DNA of 64,000 nucleotides from Polyangiaceae bacterium. GTDB taxonomy: Bacteria; Myxococcota_A; Polyangia; Polyangiales; Polyangiaceae. Below are positions 34,153 through 42,982 of this stretch, piece by piece; within the stretch, counting starts at the first letter, position 1, and each line of letters opens with the position of its first letter. The DNA lies in contig JAWKRG010000013.1 in assembly GCA_041389725.1 (NCBI GenBank), positions 1 through 64,000 on the forward strand. The letters are read 5' to 3'. The translations under genes were made by a program, and so were the position numbers. Below the pieces are notes generated by a model that made no database searches, was not told the origin of the DNA, and saw nothing but the letters and a program-made list of their open reading frames with translations.

Positions 34153-34641
34153 ATGTCCGCCACTGAGAAGAACCGCCTCTTGGCCGCTGTGTTGGCCGAG
34201 CTCGAAGCCGAACTGGCGGCGCTGGCGAAGGCGCAGCGCTCGACCCAGGACGGTGCGGTCCACGAAGAGATGCGGGCCGAGGGGGACAAGGACATGCGCG
34301 CCACCGAGGCGGCCTACCTCGCACGCGGACAGGCGTTGCGTGTGGCGGAGTTGGAGAACGCGTGCCTACTGCTCTCGCGCTTCGAGTGCGAGGAGTTCGG
34401 AGCGACGCGCGCGATCGCCGCAGGCGCGCTGGTCACCCTTGCCTCCCCGCGCGGTCGTCGCCGCGTCTTGCTGTTGCCCGCTGGTGCGGGGGTACGCGTG
34501 CAATCCAGCACCGGCTCCATCGGCGTGATCACACCGGCGTCCCCAATCGGCTCCGCGCTGCTCGGTCGACTCCAAGGCGACAGCATCGACGTAGATCTCG
34601 ACGACCGTACAGACGAGTACGACATCGAACGCGTCGAGTGA
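34153..34641 (+). CDS. GreA/GreB C-terminal-domain-like protein
   Basis: A 162-residue soluble protein. An N-terminal helical hairpin-like region (about 5-85: LAAVLAELEAELAALAKAQR, then AEGDKDMRATEAAYLARGQA) is followed by a GreA/GreB-type C-terminal FKBP-like domain ending in the family motif TPASPIGSALLGRLQGDSID. The N-terminal coiled region lacks the two acidic tip residues at the expected spacing, so it may bind RNA polymerase like GreAB-type or Rnk-type factors without transcript cleavage. It sits alone between two minus-strand lipoprotein genes. The ATG at 34153 is the first in frame that avoids overlap with the divergent gene. Confidence 0.78.
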   Translation: MSATEKNRLLAAVLAELEAELAALAKAQRSTQDGAVHEEMRAEGDKDMRATEAAYLARGQALRVAELENACLLLSRFECEEFGATRAIAAGALVTLASPRGRRRVLLLPAGAGVRVQSSTGSIGVITPASPIGSALLGRLQGDSIDVDLDDRTDEYDIERVE

Positions 34642-34700
34642 CGTCATCACAGCGCGAGTGCACTGGATTGTCGCCGATGCGTGACCGCTTCAGTTGACGG

Positions 34701-35663
34701 CTAGCGCACCCACACCCGGTGGATGGTGTCGTTGGCGTCGCCGGCCAGGCTGTCGTCGGCTTCCCAGCGCGCGCCTTCGCCCCGGATCCCCCAGTGCGCC
34801 TCCGCCTTGGTAAAGAAGGGGAATTCCGTCAGCGCTTGGTCACCGCGATCGCAGCTACCCAAGGCCAGCGAGGTCGTCGATTGCGGCAGATGAGCGCTGT
34901 GATCCGCGCAGGGCTGAGAGTGGGTCTCGGCGAAGACTTCATCGGTCTTGGCGCAAATCCCGCCCTTTCCGCTCTTCAGGTAGGCAACCAGCACCGTCGA
35001 GTCGTTGCGAAAATGCACCACCCTGGTGTGGGCACTGGTCCGCGCGTACCAGCGCGTCTCAGCGAATGGCAGGTGGGTGAGCAGCGCTGGAGCTGCGTGT
35101 CCCCACGACTCGGCATCACCACTCTCGTCATCGCCGAGCTTGCTCGTGGGTTTCGAAAGCGGGAGGCGCGCGGCGAGGGGTGAGAGCGGAGGGTTCGTCC
35201 CTGCTCGGTGCACGTAGTCGAGCACGAGGGTCCATCCGCCGTCCTCGGCAGCGAAGTCGCACTGCGCAAGAATAGGCTTCAGCGGCCCCGAATCGTCGAC
35301 ATCGACGCGATAGGCTCCATTGGCCAGCTTGCCCGACTCTTGCTGAATCTGAAGACAGCTCCGAACCATCACGCACGCTCCGGCGCTGCACACACCGGTG
35401 TCGCAATCCGCCCCGCTACTGCAGCCGCCGGTGCCCGCGCTTCCCCCGCCGGTGCCCGCGCCTCCGCCGCCGGCGCCCGCGCCGAACGACATGCCGCCGC
35501 TCGCGCTCGTGGCAACTCCACCTGAACCGCTGACTCCGCCGGCGCCGCTGCTTCCCGGCTCGGCGCCCGCGGCGCCAGCGGCCGCCGGAAGCGGCCCCTC
35601 GAAGGGTTTCCCGGAACAAGCGACCAACCAGGCCGCGGCAAGGCAAATGAGCTGACGCTTCAT
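34701..35663 (-). CDS. Fibrinogen-like-domain lipoprotein
   Basis: A 320-residue lipoprotein. The signal peptide ends WLVAC, and a Gly/Ser/Ala stalk with a CSSGADCDTGVCSAGACV disulfide module runs to about residue 100. The C-terminal domain begins CLQIQQESGKLANGAYRVD and continues with CDFAAEDGGWTLV. This matches the start of fibrinogen-type globular domains (C-x-x-I-x-x-x-G, then C-D-x-x-x-x-GGWT). Those domains bind sugars or other surface ligands. The later half is diverged. ATG at 35663 is used; a GTG one codon upstream is equally possible. It lies 72 bp after the flippase gene on the same strand, so surface polysaccharide binding is plausible but not shown. Confidence 0.78.
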   Translation of the reverse strand: MKRQLICLAAAWLVACSGKPFEGPLPAAAGAAGAEPGSSGAGGVSGSGGVATSASGGMSFGAGAGGGGAGTGGGSAGTGGCSSGADCDTGVCSAGACVMVRSCLQIQQESGKLANGAYRVDVDDSGPLKPILAQCDFAAEDGGWTLVLDYVHRAGTNPPLSPLAARLPLSKPTSKLGDDESGDAESWGHAAPALLTHLPFAETRWYARTSAHTRVVHFRNDSTVLVAYLKSGKGGICAKTDEVFAETHSQPCADHSAHLPQSTTSLALGSCDRGDQALTEFPFFTKAEAHWGIRGEGARWEADDSLAGDANDTIHRVWVR

Positions 35664-35735
35664 CACCTTCAGCTGACCGTCCCACCTCGAAAAACCTTGA
35701 ATCCTCGGGCCACGGCGGCCGACTCGGGCTGCGAA

Positions 35736-37223
35736 TCAGCCCGCTGGCGGCGGCGACTCGGCATCGCCCCCGGCCCAGGCCAGCAGCCGTCGGCGAAGGA
35801 CTTCGCGCAGCTCCAGGTAGATCGGAACCCGGAACAGCTTGAGGCAAGTGAGGTAGACGACGCCACCGAAGGCCAATCGCAGAAACAGGTCCGCCCACGT
35901 TCCCCATCGCGCCGTAAAAAGCCCCAGCCCGTGAACGACACCGCCGGTGACCAGAGCAGCTGCGGCGACGGGTAGCAACGCCTTCAGCACCACGCTCATG
36001 CCGAGCCCGATGAGCCGCCCGGGTATGGCGAACTGCGGGTAGCCTAGGACCACCGTCACCGCCAGCGCATACGCAAGCGCCACGCTCTCGATGGTACCAA
36101 AGTGCATGCCCACGAAAATCGCGACAATCGTCACCGCAGCGCTGGCCAATCCGAATCGGAACATCCAGTCCGTTCGCCCGCACGCCTTGTAGATGAAGTT
36201 GACCGTGCTGCCCACCGCCTGGAATGCCCCGACCACCGTGTAGATCCGCAGCACGGGCACCATGCCGAGCCACTTCTCTCCGAAGAGCAGGCGGGTGAGC
36301 GGGTCCGCCAGCACGAAGAGCATGGCCATGCCCGGGAAAACGATGAGAGCTGCGGCACCCAACACTTGCAGGTAGAGCCGCCGCAGCTCGTCGCGGTCGT
36401 GCTGCAACTTGGCGAGCGCGGGAAACATCACTCGCGACAGCACGCCGCCCACTTCGCGCGTCGGCGTCATGACCGTGGTGTAGGCGCGCGAGTAGAGTCC
36501 CAGGGGTGCGGCTCCCAAACCGCGACCGATCAGCAGATCGTCGACCTGACTGGACCAGTAGCCAACGACGTTGTTTCCGAGCAGGTTCGAGCTGAACCGA
36601 AACAGCTCCTTCAGCGCTCGGATTTCGAAGCGTAGACGGGGACGCCAGTCCGATAGCAGCCACACCGCCACTACCTGCACCAAGCTGCTGATCAGCGTCT
36701 TCAGCACCAACGCCCACACCCCGAATCCGAACGACGCGAGAACCACGGCGGTGGCCCCCGCGATCAGCACGGCCACCATTTCGCACAACGCGATGGTGCG
36801 AAACGCCAGACGGCGCGACAACAGCGCAAACTGCACCGCGATGAACGGCGACAGCGCGAAGTCCAGGGCGAGTAGCTGCACCACGCCGACGAGGCGGGGC
36901 TCGCCGTAGAATCGGGCTACCCAAGGCGCACTCGCCGCGAAGAGCGCGGCGAGCGTCAGGCCCGCGCCCACCATGAGCCAGAACACGCTGCTACTGTGCC
37001 GCTCTTCGAGCTCTTGGCGCTGAATCAGCGCGGCGGTCAGTCCCAAATCCCCGAGCACGACCAAGAACCCGAGCAGCACTGCCACCATGCCGAGCAGGCC
37101 GAAGTCCTCAGGCGTCAGCAGCCGCACCAAAACCAGAGAGACCGCGGCGCCCACCAGTTGAACGACGGTTTTTGCCGCCGTCGTCCAGGCAACCCCAGCC
37201 CCCGCATCCGTCGGCAGCGACAT
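35736..37223 (-). CDS. Wzx-like polysaccharide flippase (MOP superfamily)
   Basis: A 495-residue integral membrane protein with about 12-14 helices and the Wzx/polysaccharide-transporter pattern: AWTTAAKTVVQLVGAAVSL, LVLVRLLTPEDFGLLGMVAV, FALLSRRLAFRT and GLYSRAYTTVMTP. It should flip undecaprenyl-linked oligosaccharide repeat units across the inner membrane for a surface polysaccharide. No glycosyltransferases or polymerase are adjacent, so its pathway partners lie elsewhere. The ATG at 37223 is followed 2 bp upstream by the stop of the DUF2277 gene, so the two are probably co-transcribed. Confidence 0.9.
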   Translation of the reverse strand: MSLPTDAGAGVAWTTAAKTVVQLVGAAVSLVLVRLLTPEDFGLLGMVAVLLGFLVVLGDLGLTAALIQRQELEERHSSSVFWLMVGAGLTLAALFAASAPWVARFYGEPRLVGVVQLLALDFALSPFIAVQFALLSRRLAFRTIALCEMVAVLIAGATAVVLASFGFGVWALVLKTLISSLVQVVAVWLLSDWRPRLRFEIRALKELFRFSSNLLGNNVVGYWSSQVDDLLIGRGLGAAPLGLYSRAYTTVMTPTREVGGVLSRVMFPALAKLQHDRDELRRLYLQVLGAAALIVFPGMAMLFVLADPLTRLLFGEKWLGMVPVLRIYTVVGAFQAVGSTVNFIYKACGRTDWMFRFGLASAAVTIVAIFVGMHFGTIESVALAYALAVTVVLGYPQFAIPGRLIGLGMSVVLKALLPVAAAALVTGGVVHGLGLFTARWGTWADLFLRLAFGGVVYLTCLKLFRVPIYLELREVLRRRLLAWAGGDAESPPPAG

Positions 37224-37225
37224 CT

Positions 37226-37498
37226 CTATCGACTCGCGAAGCGTTTCTCCGATCGCCGCTTCGCCTTTTCGCGCTCCAACTCCCGATTCTTCGGCGGGGC
37301 ATGCGCGACCAACTCGGCCAACAATGCTTCCGTCACACGGGTGATGTCCCGTACCGCCTGGTCGAACGCTGGGCGGTTGTCCGCCGCGGGGCGTGTGGCA
37401 CCCGCGATCTTGCGCACGTACTGCAGTGCGGCCGCCTCAATCTCTTCGCGCGTGGCCGGGGGCTCGAAGTTGTGCAGCGTGCGTATGTTCCGACACAT
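37226..37498 (-). CDS. DUF2277 small protein
   Basis: A 90-residue soluble protein starting MCRNIRTLHNFEPPATREEI, which is the conserved opening of the DUF2277 family, followed by AALQYVRKIAGATRPAADN and a basic C-terminal helix (NRELEREKAKRRSEKRF). The family has no known function and is widespread in actinobacteria and myxobacteria. The ATG at 37498 gives the typical length of about 90 residues. Its stop lies 2 bp before the flippase start, so the pair is likely an operon, although no functional link is evident. Confidence 0.87.
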   Translation of the reverse strand: MCRNIRTLHNFEPPATREEIEAAALQYVRKIAGATRPAADNRPAFDQAVRDITRVTEALLAELVAHAPPKNRELEREKAKRRSEKRFASR

Positions 37499-37542
37499 GA
37501 CCCGGGGAGTGTCGCACGGCCGGGGCGCGGCGGGCCAGTTGC

Positions 37543-39348
37543 TCAGCGCGGCAAAGCCACCTGATTGATGCGCTGGATGTTCATACCCGCGGGGTAGCCG
37601 TAGGACACGTACTCCGTGAACACGCTGGTCCCCGGTGATCCCCAGCCCCACACGTAGAGCCCGAACTTTCCGCTGCTGTACATCCGGTGTGCCCCGGACG
37701 AGCAGGTACCCACGCCTTGGAAGTCCCCCTCCGTCAGGTTGAGGCGCGTGTACTCGTACTTCCCGACGGGCTTCCAACCGGTCAGGGTTCCGGCACAGTC
37801 CAGGTTCACCTCCGAGAAGCCCCCGCCCTCCTCGGGTGCGCGCACCACGACGAGGTTCGTGATGGGATAGGTCGGATCCGTGAAGAACACGTACTCGGTG
37901 AGGAACTGCGCTGGAGGCACCGACAGCACCGCTTCCGCGTCTCCGATGCCGATCATGCCTTTGGTGCTGCCGCCGGTCATGTGCGCCATGAGCAAGAACG
38001 GGTGGTCCTTGTCTTGGCTCTTCACCGCGAAGGGAAAGGTCGTCGAGAACTGGATGATCTGGCCTTGCTTGAGCTGAACCGGTCCGCCCACGTCGGCAGA
38101 GTAGGTGAGCTGCGTGCCCTCCACGACGCCCATGACGCGCCACAGAGCAGGCTCGCCGCTTCTCGGCTGGTGGGACACACCCACGTACTCGTTCCCCAAC
38201 GCCTGAATCGGCGGGATCATCTGTTCCAAGTGGTCGCAGGCGTAAACGTCCGTCGGAACCTGCGAGCAGCGCGCCCCTGCCAAGAAGCCGACGGGCTTGT
38301 CGGCCTGAATCGTGGTTCCCCCCAAGCTAAGGAGCTGAGTGAACTGCACGTGCTCCCCCGCGTTCAGGGTCACCGTGTAGTCGCCGTAGGCGCTGCCCGG
38401 AGCCAGGCCGTTGCCGCCCTTGATGTTGTTGGTGGGCAACATCTTGATCGTGGTCGGCTCTTTGGCCACGATGTTCATGCTCGTCGGGTGTGGCCCTGAG
38501 TCGTAGGCGTGAATGGCGAGGTACTCGGTGTCCCAGGCGCTCGTGGGGATCAACAATGAGGAACCCGTGACCGCCGCGAAGCCACCGCCGTAGGGGTTGA
38601 TCTGATAGGCCACGACGGGCACGTCCGACGTGATGCGGAAGGCGTGTCCGATGCCCGTCTTGTTGGCCAACATGGTGCCGCCGGGAATTGCCGCAGGCCG
38701 CGGGCACACTGGGGTGTCCTTCGCCGGGGTGCCGTCGGGTCCGGCGAGAAACAGAATCGCCACCTTGCCCGAGGTCAGCCCGGCGGGACCGATGGGCGCA
38801 TAGCTCAACGTGGGTCCCCAGCCAACGGGTGTATACGCAAACGTCGACAGCGGCAGCTGCTGTCCCTGGTACTCCACGGTGAGCTTGGCGGGAGCATTCC
38901 ACGTGTTCGCCACGAACACGGCAAAGCAGCCCTGGGCATTGAGCTGGTCCATCTGCACCGCGTAGTACTCGCAGCCAACGGAGCGGCGAGCGCTCTCGGC
39001 GGCGGCACAGGCGTTGGTACAGGTGATGGTGTCGGTGTCGCAGCCATCGGAGCCCAGACACGCCTGCTGCACTTTTCCGTCGCAGCCAATGATGGCGTGA
39101 AGATCATCGGAACAGCGCGGGCACTTCTTGACACCGCCGTCGATCTCGATGGCGCCGCCAGTCCCGCCGCCCGCGCCCGTTCCGGCGCTTCCACCAGAAC
39201 CCGCAGCACCGCCACTACCGGCTCCGGCCCCGGCACTGCCCCCGCTCGCCACGCTTCCGGGCGGCGCATCGGCGTCGCTGCCACACGCGGCAGCCGTGGC
39301 CAACACGATCCCCAACACCGCCCCCAGTGTGCGCGAAGAAAGCAGCAT
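37543..39348 (-). CDS. IgGFc-binding-type lipoprotein
   Basis: A 601-residue lipoprotein with signal peptide ending TAAAC (Cys 22) and a Gly/Ser/Ala stalk to about residue 65. A small Cys-rich region follows (KCPRCSDD, GCDGKVQQACLG, CTNACAAA), then an IgGFc-binding-protein N-terminal-type domain over about 120-600. Typical segments are GCEYYAVQMDQ, HAFRITSDVPVVAYQINPYG, SSLLIPTSAWDTEYL and PVGFLAGARCSQVP. The family binds mucin or Fc in animals, but bacterial versions are surface proteins of unknown ligand, common in myxobacteria. It is 44 bp upstream of the DUF2277 gene on the same strand. Confidence 0.88.
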   Translation of the reverse strand: MLLSSRTLGAVLGIVLATAAACGSDADAPPGSVASGGSAGAGAGSGGAAGSGGSAGTGAGGGTGGAIEIDGGVKKCPRCSDDLHAIIGCDGKVQQACLGSDGCDTDTITCTNACAAAESARRSVGCEYYAVQMDQLNAQGCFAVFVANTWNAPAKLTVEYQGQQLPLSTFAYTPVGWGPTLSYAPIGPAGLTSGKVAILFLAGPDGTPAKDTPVCPRPAAIPGGTMLANKTGIGHAFRITSDVPVVAYQINPYGGGFAAVTGSSLLIPTSAWDTEYLAIHAYDSGPHPTSMNIVAKEPTTIKMLPTNNIKGGNGLAPGSAYGDYTVTLNAGEHVQFTQLLSLGGTTIQADKPVGFLAGARCSQVPTDVYACDHLEQMIPPIQALGNEYVGVSHQPRSGEPALWRVMGVVEGTQLTYSADVGGPVQLKQGQIIQFSTTFPFAVKSQDKDHPFLLMAHMTGGSTKGMIGIGDAEAVLSVPPAQFLTEYVFFTDPTYPITNLVVVRAPEEGGGFSEVNLDCAGTLTGWKPVGKYEYTRLNLTEGDFQGVGTCSSGAHRMYSSGKFGLYVWGWGSPGTSVFTEYVSYGYPAGMNIQRINQVALPR

Positions 39349-39524
39349 GAACGCAGGGGGATCCTAGCACCTCGCGACGCGAGCAGGCACGCCCCAAGCG
39401 CTGGTGTAGGTAGGACACATACCTCGGTCTACCCACGCATCGCACGGCGGCAGCTAGGTGACCGCCCTCATGTTAAGCTTGAATCCGCAACAGGGCAGTC
39501 TCTGGCGCGCTCGGAGGTACGACG

Positions 39525-41546
39525 GTGAAGTTCGCACAGTCCGTATGGTGGCGACTTGGCTTCTTGGTGATCGCAGGATCGTTGGCTTTGGCTCCCGCGT
39601 GTGCGGGCGGCGGAGAGGCAGACACTTCCCCTGGCGGCGGAGGTGGAACCGGCGCTACGGGTGCGAGTGGCACTGGTGCAACCGGCGCGATCAGCGGCAC
39701 TGGCGGCAATGTGGACGGTGGAGGCGGAGATTCTTCGAGCTGCTTTCCGGCGGAAGAGGTCTGCGACGGCAAAGACAACGACTGCAACGGCCTGATCGAC
39801 GACGACGCCACGGACGCCAAGACTTGGTACGAGGACAAGGACGGGGACGGCGAGGGCATCTCGGGCGTGACCAAGACCCAGTGCAATCAGCCGACCGGAT
39901 ACGCAGCCATATCCGGCGACTGTAACGACAATGATGCCAAGTTCCACCATGGTGCAGCCGAGACGGACTGCACGGATCCCAACGACTACAACTGCGATGG
40001 GAACACTGGCTACACCGACGGTGACGGCGACGGCTTCCCGGCTTGCCAGGAGTGCGACGATAGCTCCAAGGACGTCTACCCCGGCGCCAAGGAACTGTGT
40101 GACGGCAAGGACAACGACTGCAACGGCAGCAAGGACGCGCCGGGCGGCGAAGACGACAACGACCAGGACGGGCACTTCTCGTGCGACGATTGCGACGACG
40201 ACGACAAGGACCGCTACCCCGGCAACACGGAAGTCTGTGACGGCAAGGACAACGACTGCAACAACGTAGCCGACGCCCCGGGCGGCGAGGTCGACATCGA
40301 CAAGGACGGCAGCCTCTCTTGCGAGGACTGCAACGACAACGACCCGTCGAACTTCCCGGGCAACGGCGAGAAGTGCGATGGCAAGGACAACGACTGCAAC
40401 GGCCAAGCTGACGCCCCGGGCGGCGAGACGGACGGCGACGGCGACGGCAGCCGCGCTTGCGTCGACTGTGACGACAACGACGCCACGAACTTCCCGGGCA
40501 ACAGCGAAAAGTGCGACGGCAAGGACAACGACTGCAACGGCCAAGCTGACGCCCCGGGCGGCGAGCTTGACGGCGACGGCGACGGCGCCCGCGCTTGCGT
40601 CGACTGTGACGACAACAACAACCAGAAATATCCGGGGTTCGACAAAGACGGCGACGGCAGCGACTCCTGCGCCGACTGCGACGACAACGACAACCAGAAC
40701 TTCCCGGGCAACACCGAGAAGTGCGACGGCAAAGACAACAACTGCAATGGCCTTGCCGACGCCTCGGGCGGCGAGCTGGACAACGACGGCGACGGTAGCC
40801 GCGCCTGCGCGGACTGCAACGACAACGACAACCAGAACTTCCCGGGCAACACCGAGAAGTGCGACGGCAAAGACAACAACTGCAACTCCTTGATCGACAC
40901 GGCGGAGATACCGGTCATCACCCTTTGCGGCGGCGTCGCCCACGGCACGCCCGCCTGCAACGGCGCACTCGGCTGCGGCATCGACAGCTGCAACGCGAAC
41001 TACTACAACACCAACGGCACCGTCAGCGACGGCTGCGAGTGCCTCTCCAACCCGAGCCCGGTCGGAACGGGCAATAGCTGCGCCAACGCCATAAACATCG
41101 GCAACCTATCGGACGCCTCCGCCCAGGTGTCGATCCAGTCCGGCAACGTGCCCTACGTCGGCCGTGAGGTCTGGTATCGCTTCCAGGCTCTCGACGACAC
41201 GGATACCAACGGCGACGAGTTCAACGCTTCGATTCGCTTCCTGTTCAACCCCTCCAACGGCTACCGCATGGACGTCTACCGGGGCGGTTGTCCGGGTAGC
41301 GGCGGCGTACAGCTCAGCAACGCGGAGACCGACAAGACCGACTGGAAGACCGACTTCAACCGCACCACAGTTGGGTGCTCGGGCACCTCTCCCTGCGGAG
41401 AAGGCAATTGCAAACCCGCTTCCCAACCTTCCACGACTTGGAACTACTGCAACAACAACACTGCGTGGTTCTACATCCGTATCAGCCGCGCCAACAGCGC
41501 CAGCTGCACCAACTACTCCCTCGAGCTCTCCAACGGCAAATACTGA
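39525..41546 (+). CDS. MopE-like metal-binding-repeat lipoprotein
   Basis: A 673-residue lipoprotein with GTG start at 39525, GGAGG at 39512-39516, and a signal peptide ending APAC. After a Gly/Thr stalk, residues 75-460 hold seven CDGKDNDCNG-type motifs. They alternate with DGDG and CDDCDDDD-like calcium or metal loops in a repeat of about 42 residues. This is the putative metal-binding motif of the copper-regulated MopE protein of Methylococcus. The last 200 residues are a separate domain with paired cysteines (CGGVAHG, GCGIDSCNANYY, CECLSNPSP, GCSGTSPCGEGNC) and a beta-sandwich look. It is probably a secreted or surface metal-binding protein; which metal cannot be told. Confidence 0.88.
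   Translation: MKFAQSVWWRLGFLVIAGSLALAPACAGGGEADTSPGGGGGTGATGASGTGATGAISGTGGNVDGGGGDSSSCFPAEEVCDGKDNDCNGLIDDDATDAKTWYEDKDGDGEGISGVTKTQCNQPTGYAAISGDCNDNDAKFHHGAAETDCTDPNDYNCDGNTGYTDGDGDGFPACQECDDSSKDVYPGAKELCDGKDNDCNGSKDAPGGEDDNDQDGHFSCDDCDDDDKDRYPGNTEVCDGKDNDCNNVADAPGGEVDIDKDGSLSCEDCNDNDPSNFPGNGEKCDGKDNDCNGQADAPGGETDGDGDGSRACVDCDDNDATNFPGNSEKCDGKDNDCNGQADAPGGELDGDGDGARACVDCDDNNNQKYPGFDKDGDGSDSCADCDDNDNQNFPGNTEKCDGKDNNCNGLADASGGELDNDGDGSRACADCNDNDNQNFPGNTEKCDGKDNNCNSLIDTAEIPVITLCGGVAHGTPACNGALGCGIDSCNANYYNTNGTVSDGCECLSNPSPVGTGNSCANAINIGNLSDASAQVSIQSGNVPYVGREVWYRFQALDDTDTNGDEFNASIRFLFNPSNGYRMDVYRGGCPGSGGVQLSNAETDKTDWKTDFNRTTVGCSGTSPCGEGNCKPASQPSTTWNYCNNNTAWFYIRISRANSASCTNYSLELSNGKY
39761..40886. 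repeat. ~126-bp imperfect tandem repeat in the MopE-like gene
   Basis: Copies of a unit starting TGCGACGGCAAGGACAACGA recur about every 126-150 bp from 39761 to 40886, with adjacent copies around 40370-40620 and 40720-40886 nearly identical. One unit near 40640 lacks the CDGKDNDCNG part, consistent with an internal deletion during repeat turnover. Confidence 0.85.
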
Positions 41547-41592
41547 CCCCTTCGAGCGCCGCGTGAGGCACTCGAACCACGGGGTTTGAGCC

Positions 41593-41695
41593 GAAGAAGC
41601 AGAAGATTCACGGGAAGGGCGCAAGAACGGAAGGGGTGGGAATGTTCTCTTCCTCTCGCTTCCGCTCTTCCGAACTTCCTGTGCCTCTCCTGCTT
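41593..41695. repeat. Long imperfect hairpin repeat, copy 1
   Basis: The left arm (41593-41632) contains GAAGATTCACGGGAAGGGCG and ACGGAAG; the right arm (41659-41695) contains CTTCCGCTCTTCCGAAC and TTCCTGTG. The arms are imperfect reverse complements, so the transcript could fold into one long stem. It lies after the MopE-like gene and is followed at once by a second copy. Confidence 0.7.
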
Positions 41696-41700
41696 GAATA

Positions 41701-41798
41701 GGAAGAAGATTCACAGGAAGGGCGGAAGCGCGGAAGGGTTTGGGGATTCATCCCTTCCTCTGGTCTTCCGTTCTTCCATACTTCCTGTGCCCTTCTGC
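41701..41798. repeat. Long imperfect hairpin repeat, copy 2
   Basis: The left arm (41701-41736) contains GGAAGAAGATTCACAGGAAG and GCGGAAG; the right arm (41765-41798) contains CTTCCGTTCTTCC and ACTTCCTGTGCCCTTCTGC. It shares most positions with copy 1, so the two are a tandem duplication of about 105 bp between convergent genes. It is AG-rich on one side and CT-rich on the other, unlike coding DNA here. Confidence 0.7.
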
Positions 41799-41827
41799 TC
41801 GCCAGGGAGGCGGGGGCGACGGCTGGG

Positions 41828-42982
41828 TCACGCGCCTAGGACGGGGAGGCGGCGGGGCAAGGCTTCGCGGGCGGCGCTGGCGCGGGGTGCGGGCGGCGCG
41901 CCCAAGGGCTCCCGTCTCTCCAGGCGCGTAGCATTCCACTGTAGGGGCGACAGTTCAGCGGTGCCGTAGAGATCGGCGTAGCCGACCCACAGCCCCTCGC
42001 AGGCTCGATCCAGGACGCAGTCTCGACAGCAAGATGCCTTTTCCTTCAGATCGTAGCGCTTGCGGTCTTGCCAGTTGAAGCGAGAGCGCCCACTTTCGGT
42101 CTTCGCCACTCCCGTCTCCACACCCTCGCTGCGCACCGAGCAACTGGTGGACAGGTCCCGGTACACGTCACCGAGATAGCGCTTCAACAGGTGCCGGCTG
42201 CCCAGCAGCTCCGGTGGAAACGTGCACAGCGGCAGCCCACCAAAGCTCAGTTCTCGCTTGAAGCGATACTCGTTGAGCACGATGGCCTTCATCAGCACCG
42301 GCGCCACGGCCGTGAGGGTCGGGGTCAGGTCCGCATTGCCCACCGCGTAGCCTTCGGGGCGAACGAAGTTGGCGCGCAGGTCCCTCAGATCGAGCTCCTC
42401 GAAGAAGAAGCGAAGCATCTTGGGCAAGTGGCGAAAGTTCCAGCCGTTCAGCACGACGTTGACGGAGATCCCATCTCGCAGCGCTCCTTGGCGCTGCTTG
42501 GCCTGCAGATTCCGAATCGCCTCGCACTTCTTGGCGAAGCCACCGGGAACGGCGGTCAGGCGATCCTCCAGCTCCGGCGTGTGACCGTGCATGGAGATCG
42601 TGACTCGACTGAGCCCCGCGTCGACCAGTTCGTCCACGAAGGCCGGGCGGCGGAACATCATCGCATTGGTGGCGATCGCGATGCGCGTGTAGCCCAGCGC
42701 CCGGGCGTGGGCGATGCTGTCGGCGATTCGCGAATAGGTGGTGGGCTCGCCGCCCAAGAAGCCCACGGACTCGTAGCCTTGGGCGCGGAAGCGCTCCAAC
42801 TCGGCCACGATGGCAGCGAAACCGATGAACTGCTTGTCTTCCCGCGACGGCATCCCGTCCAGACAGAAGACGCACTTGTTGTTGCAGCTCTTGCCGACGT
42901 TGATCTCGACGTTGCGCCGCACGTCGCGGAGTTCACTCGGCTCTTGCGCCACCAGCGGCCAGCCGTCCACGCTCGCCGTCAT
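41828..42982 (-). CDS. Radical SAM enzyme with Cys-rich C-terminal domain (third downstream of the HxS precursor)
   Basis: A 384-residue radical SAM protein. The SAM-binding 4Fe-4S ligands are C33, C37 and C40 in CNNKCVFCLDG. GFLGGEPTTYSRI supplies the GGEP motif, and ISMHGHTPELEDRLTAVPGG follows. The C-terminal part has clustered cysteines (STSCSVRSEG, then CCRDCVLDRACEGLWVGY), likely an auxiliary cluster of SPASM/twitch type. The same CRDCVxDxxCEG pattern occurs in the protein at 52427-54244. The ATG at 42982 overlaps the stop of the preceding radical SAM gene (ATGA), so it is the last gene of the HxS-type operon. A peptide substrate, perhaps the HxS precursor, is inferred from position. 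Reaction unknown. Confidence 0.88.
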   Translation of the reverse strand: MTASVDGWPLVAQEPSELRDVRRNVEINVGKSCNNKCVFCLDGMPSREDKQFIGFAAIVAELERFRAQGYESVGFLGGEPTTYSRIADSIAHARALGYTRIAIATNAMMFRRPAFVDELVDAGLSRVTISMHGHTPELEDRLTAVPGGFAKKCEAIRNLQAKQRQGALRDGISVNVVLNGWNFRHLPKMLRFFFEELDLRDLRANFVRPEGYAVGNADLTPTLTAVAPVLMKAIVLNEYRFKRELSFGGLPLCTFPPELLGSRHLLKRYLGDVYRDLSTSCSVRSEGVETGVAKTESGRSRFNWQDRKRYDLKEKASCCRDCVLDRACEGLWVGYADLYGTAELSPLQWNATRLERREPLGAPPAPRASAAREALPRRLPVLGA

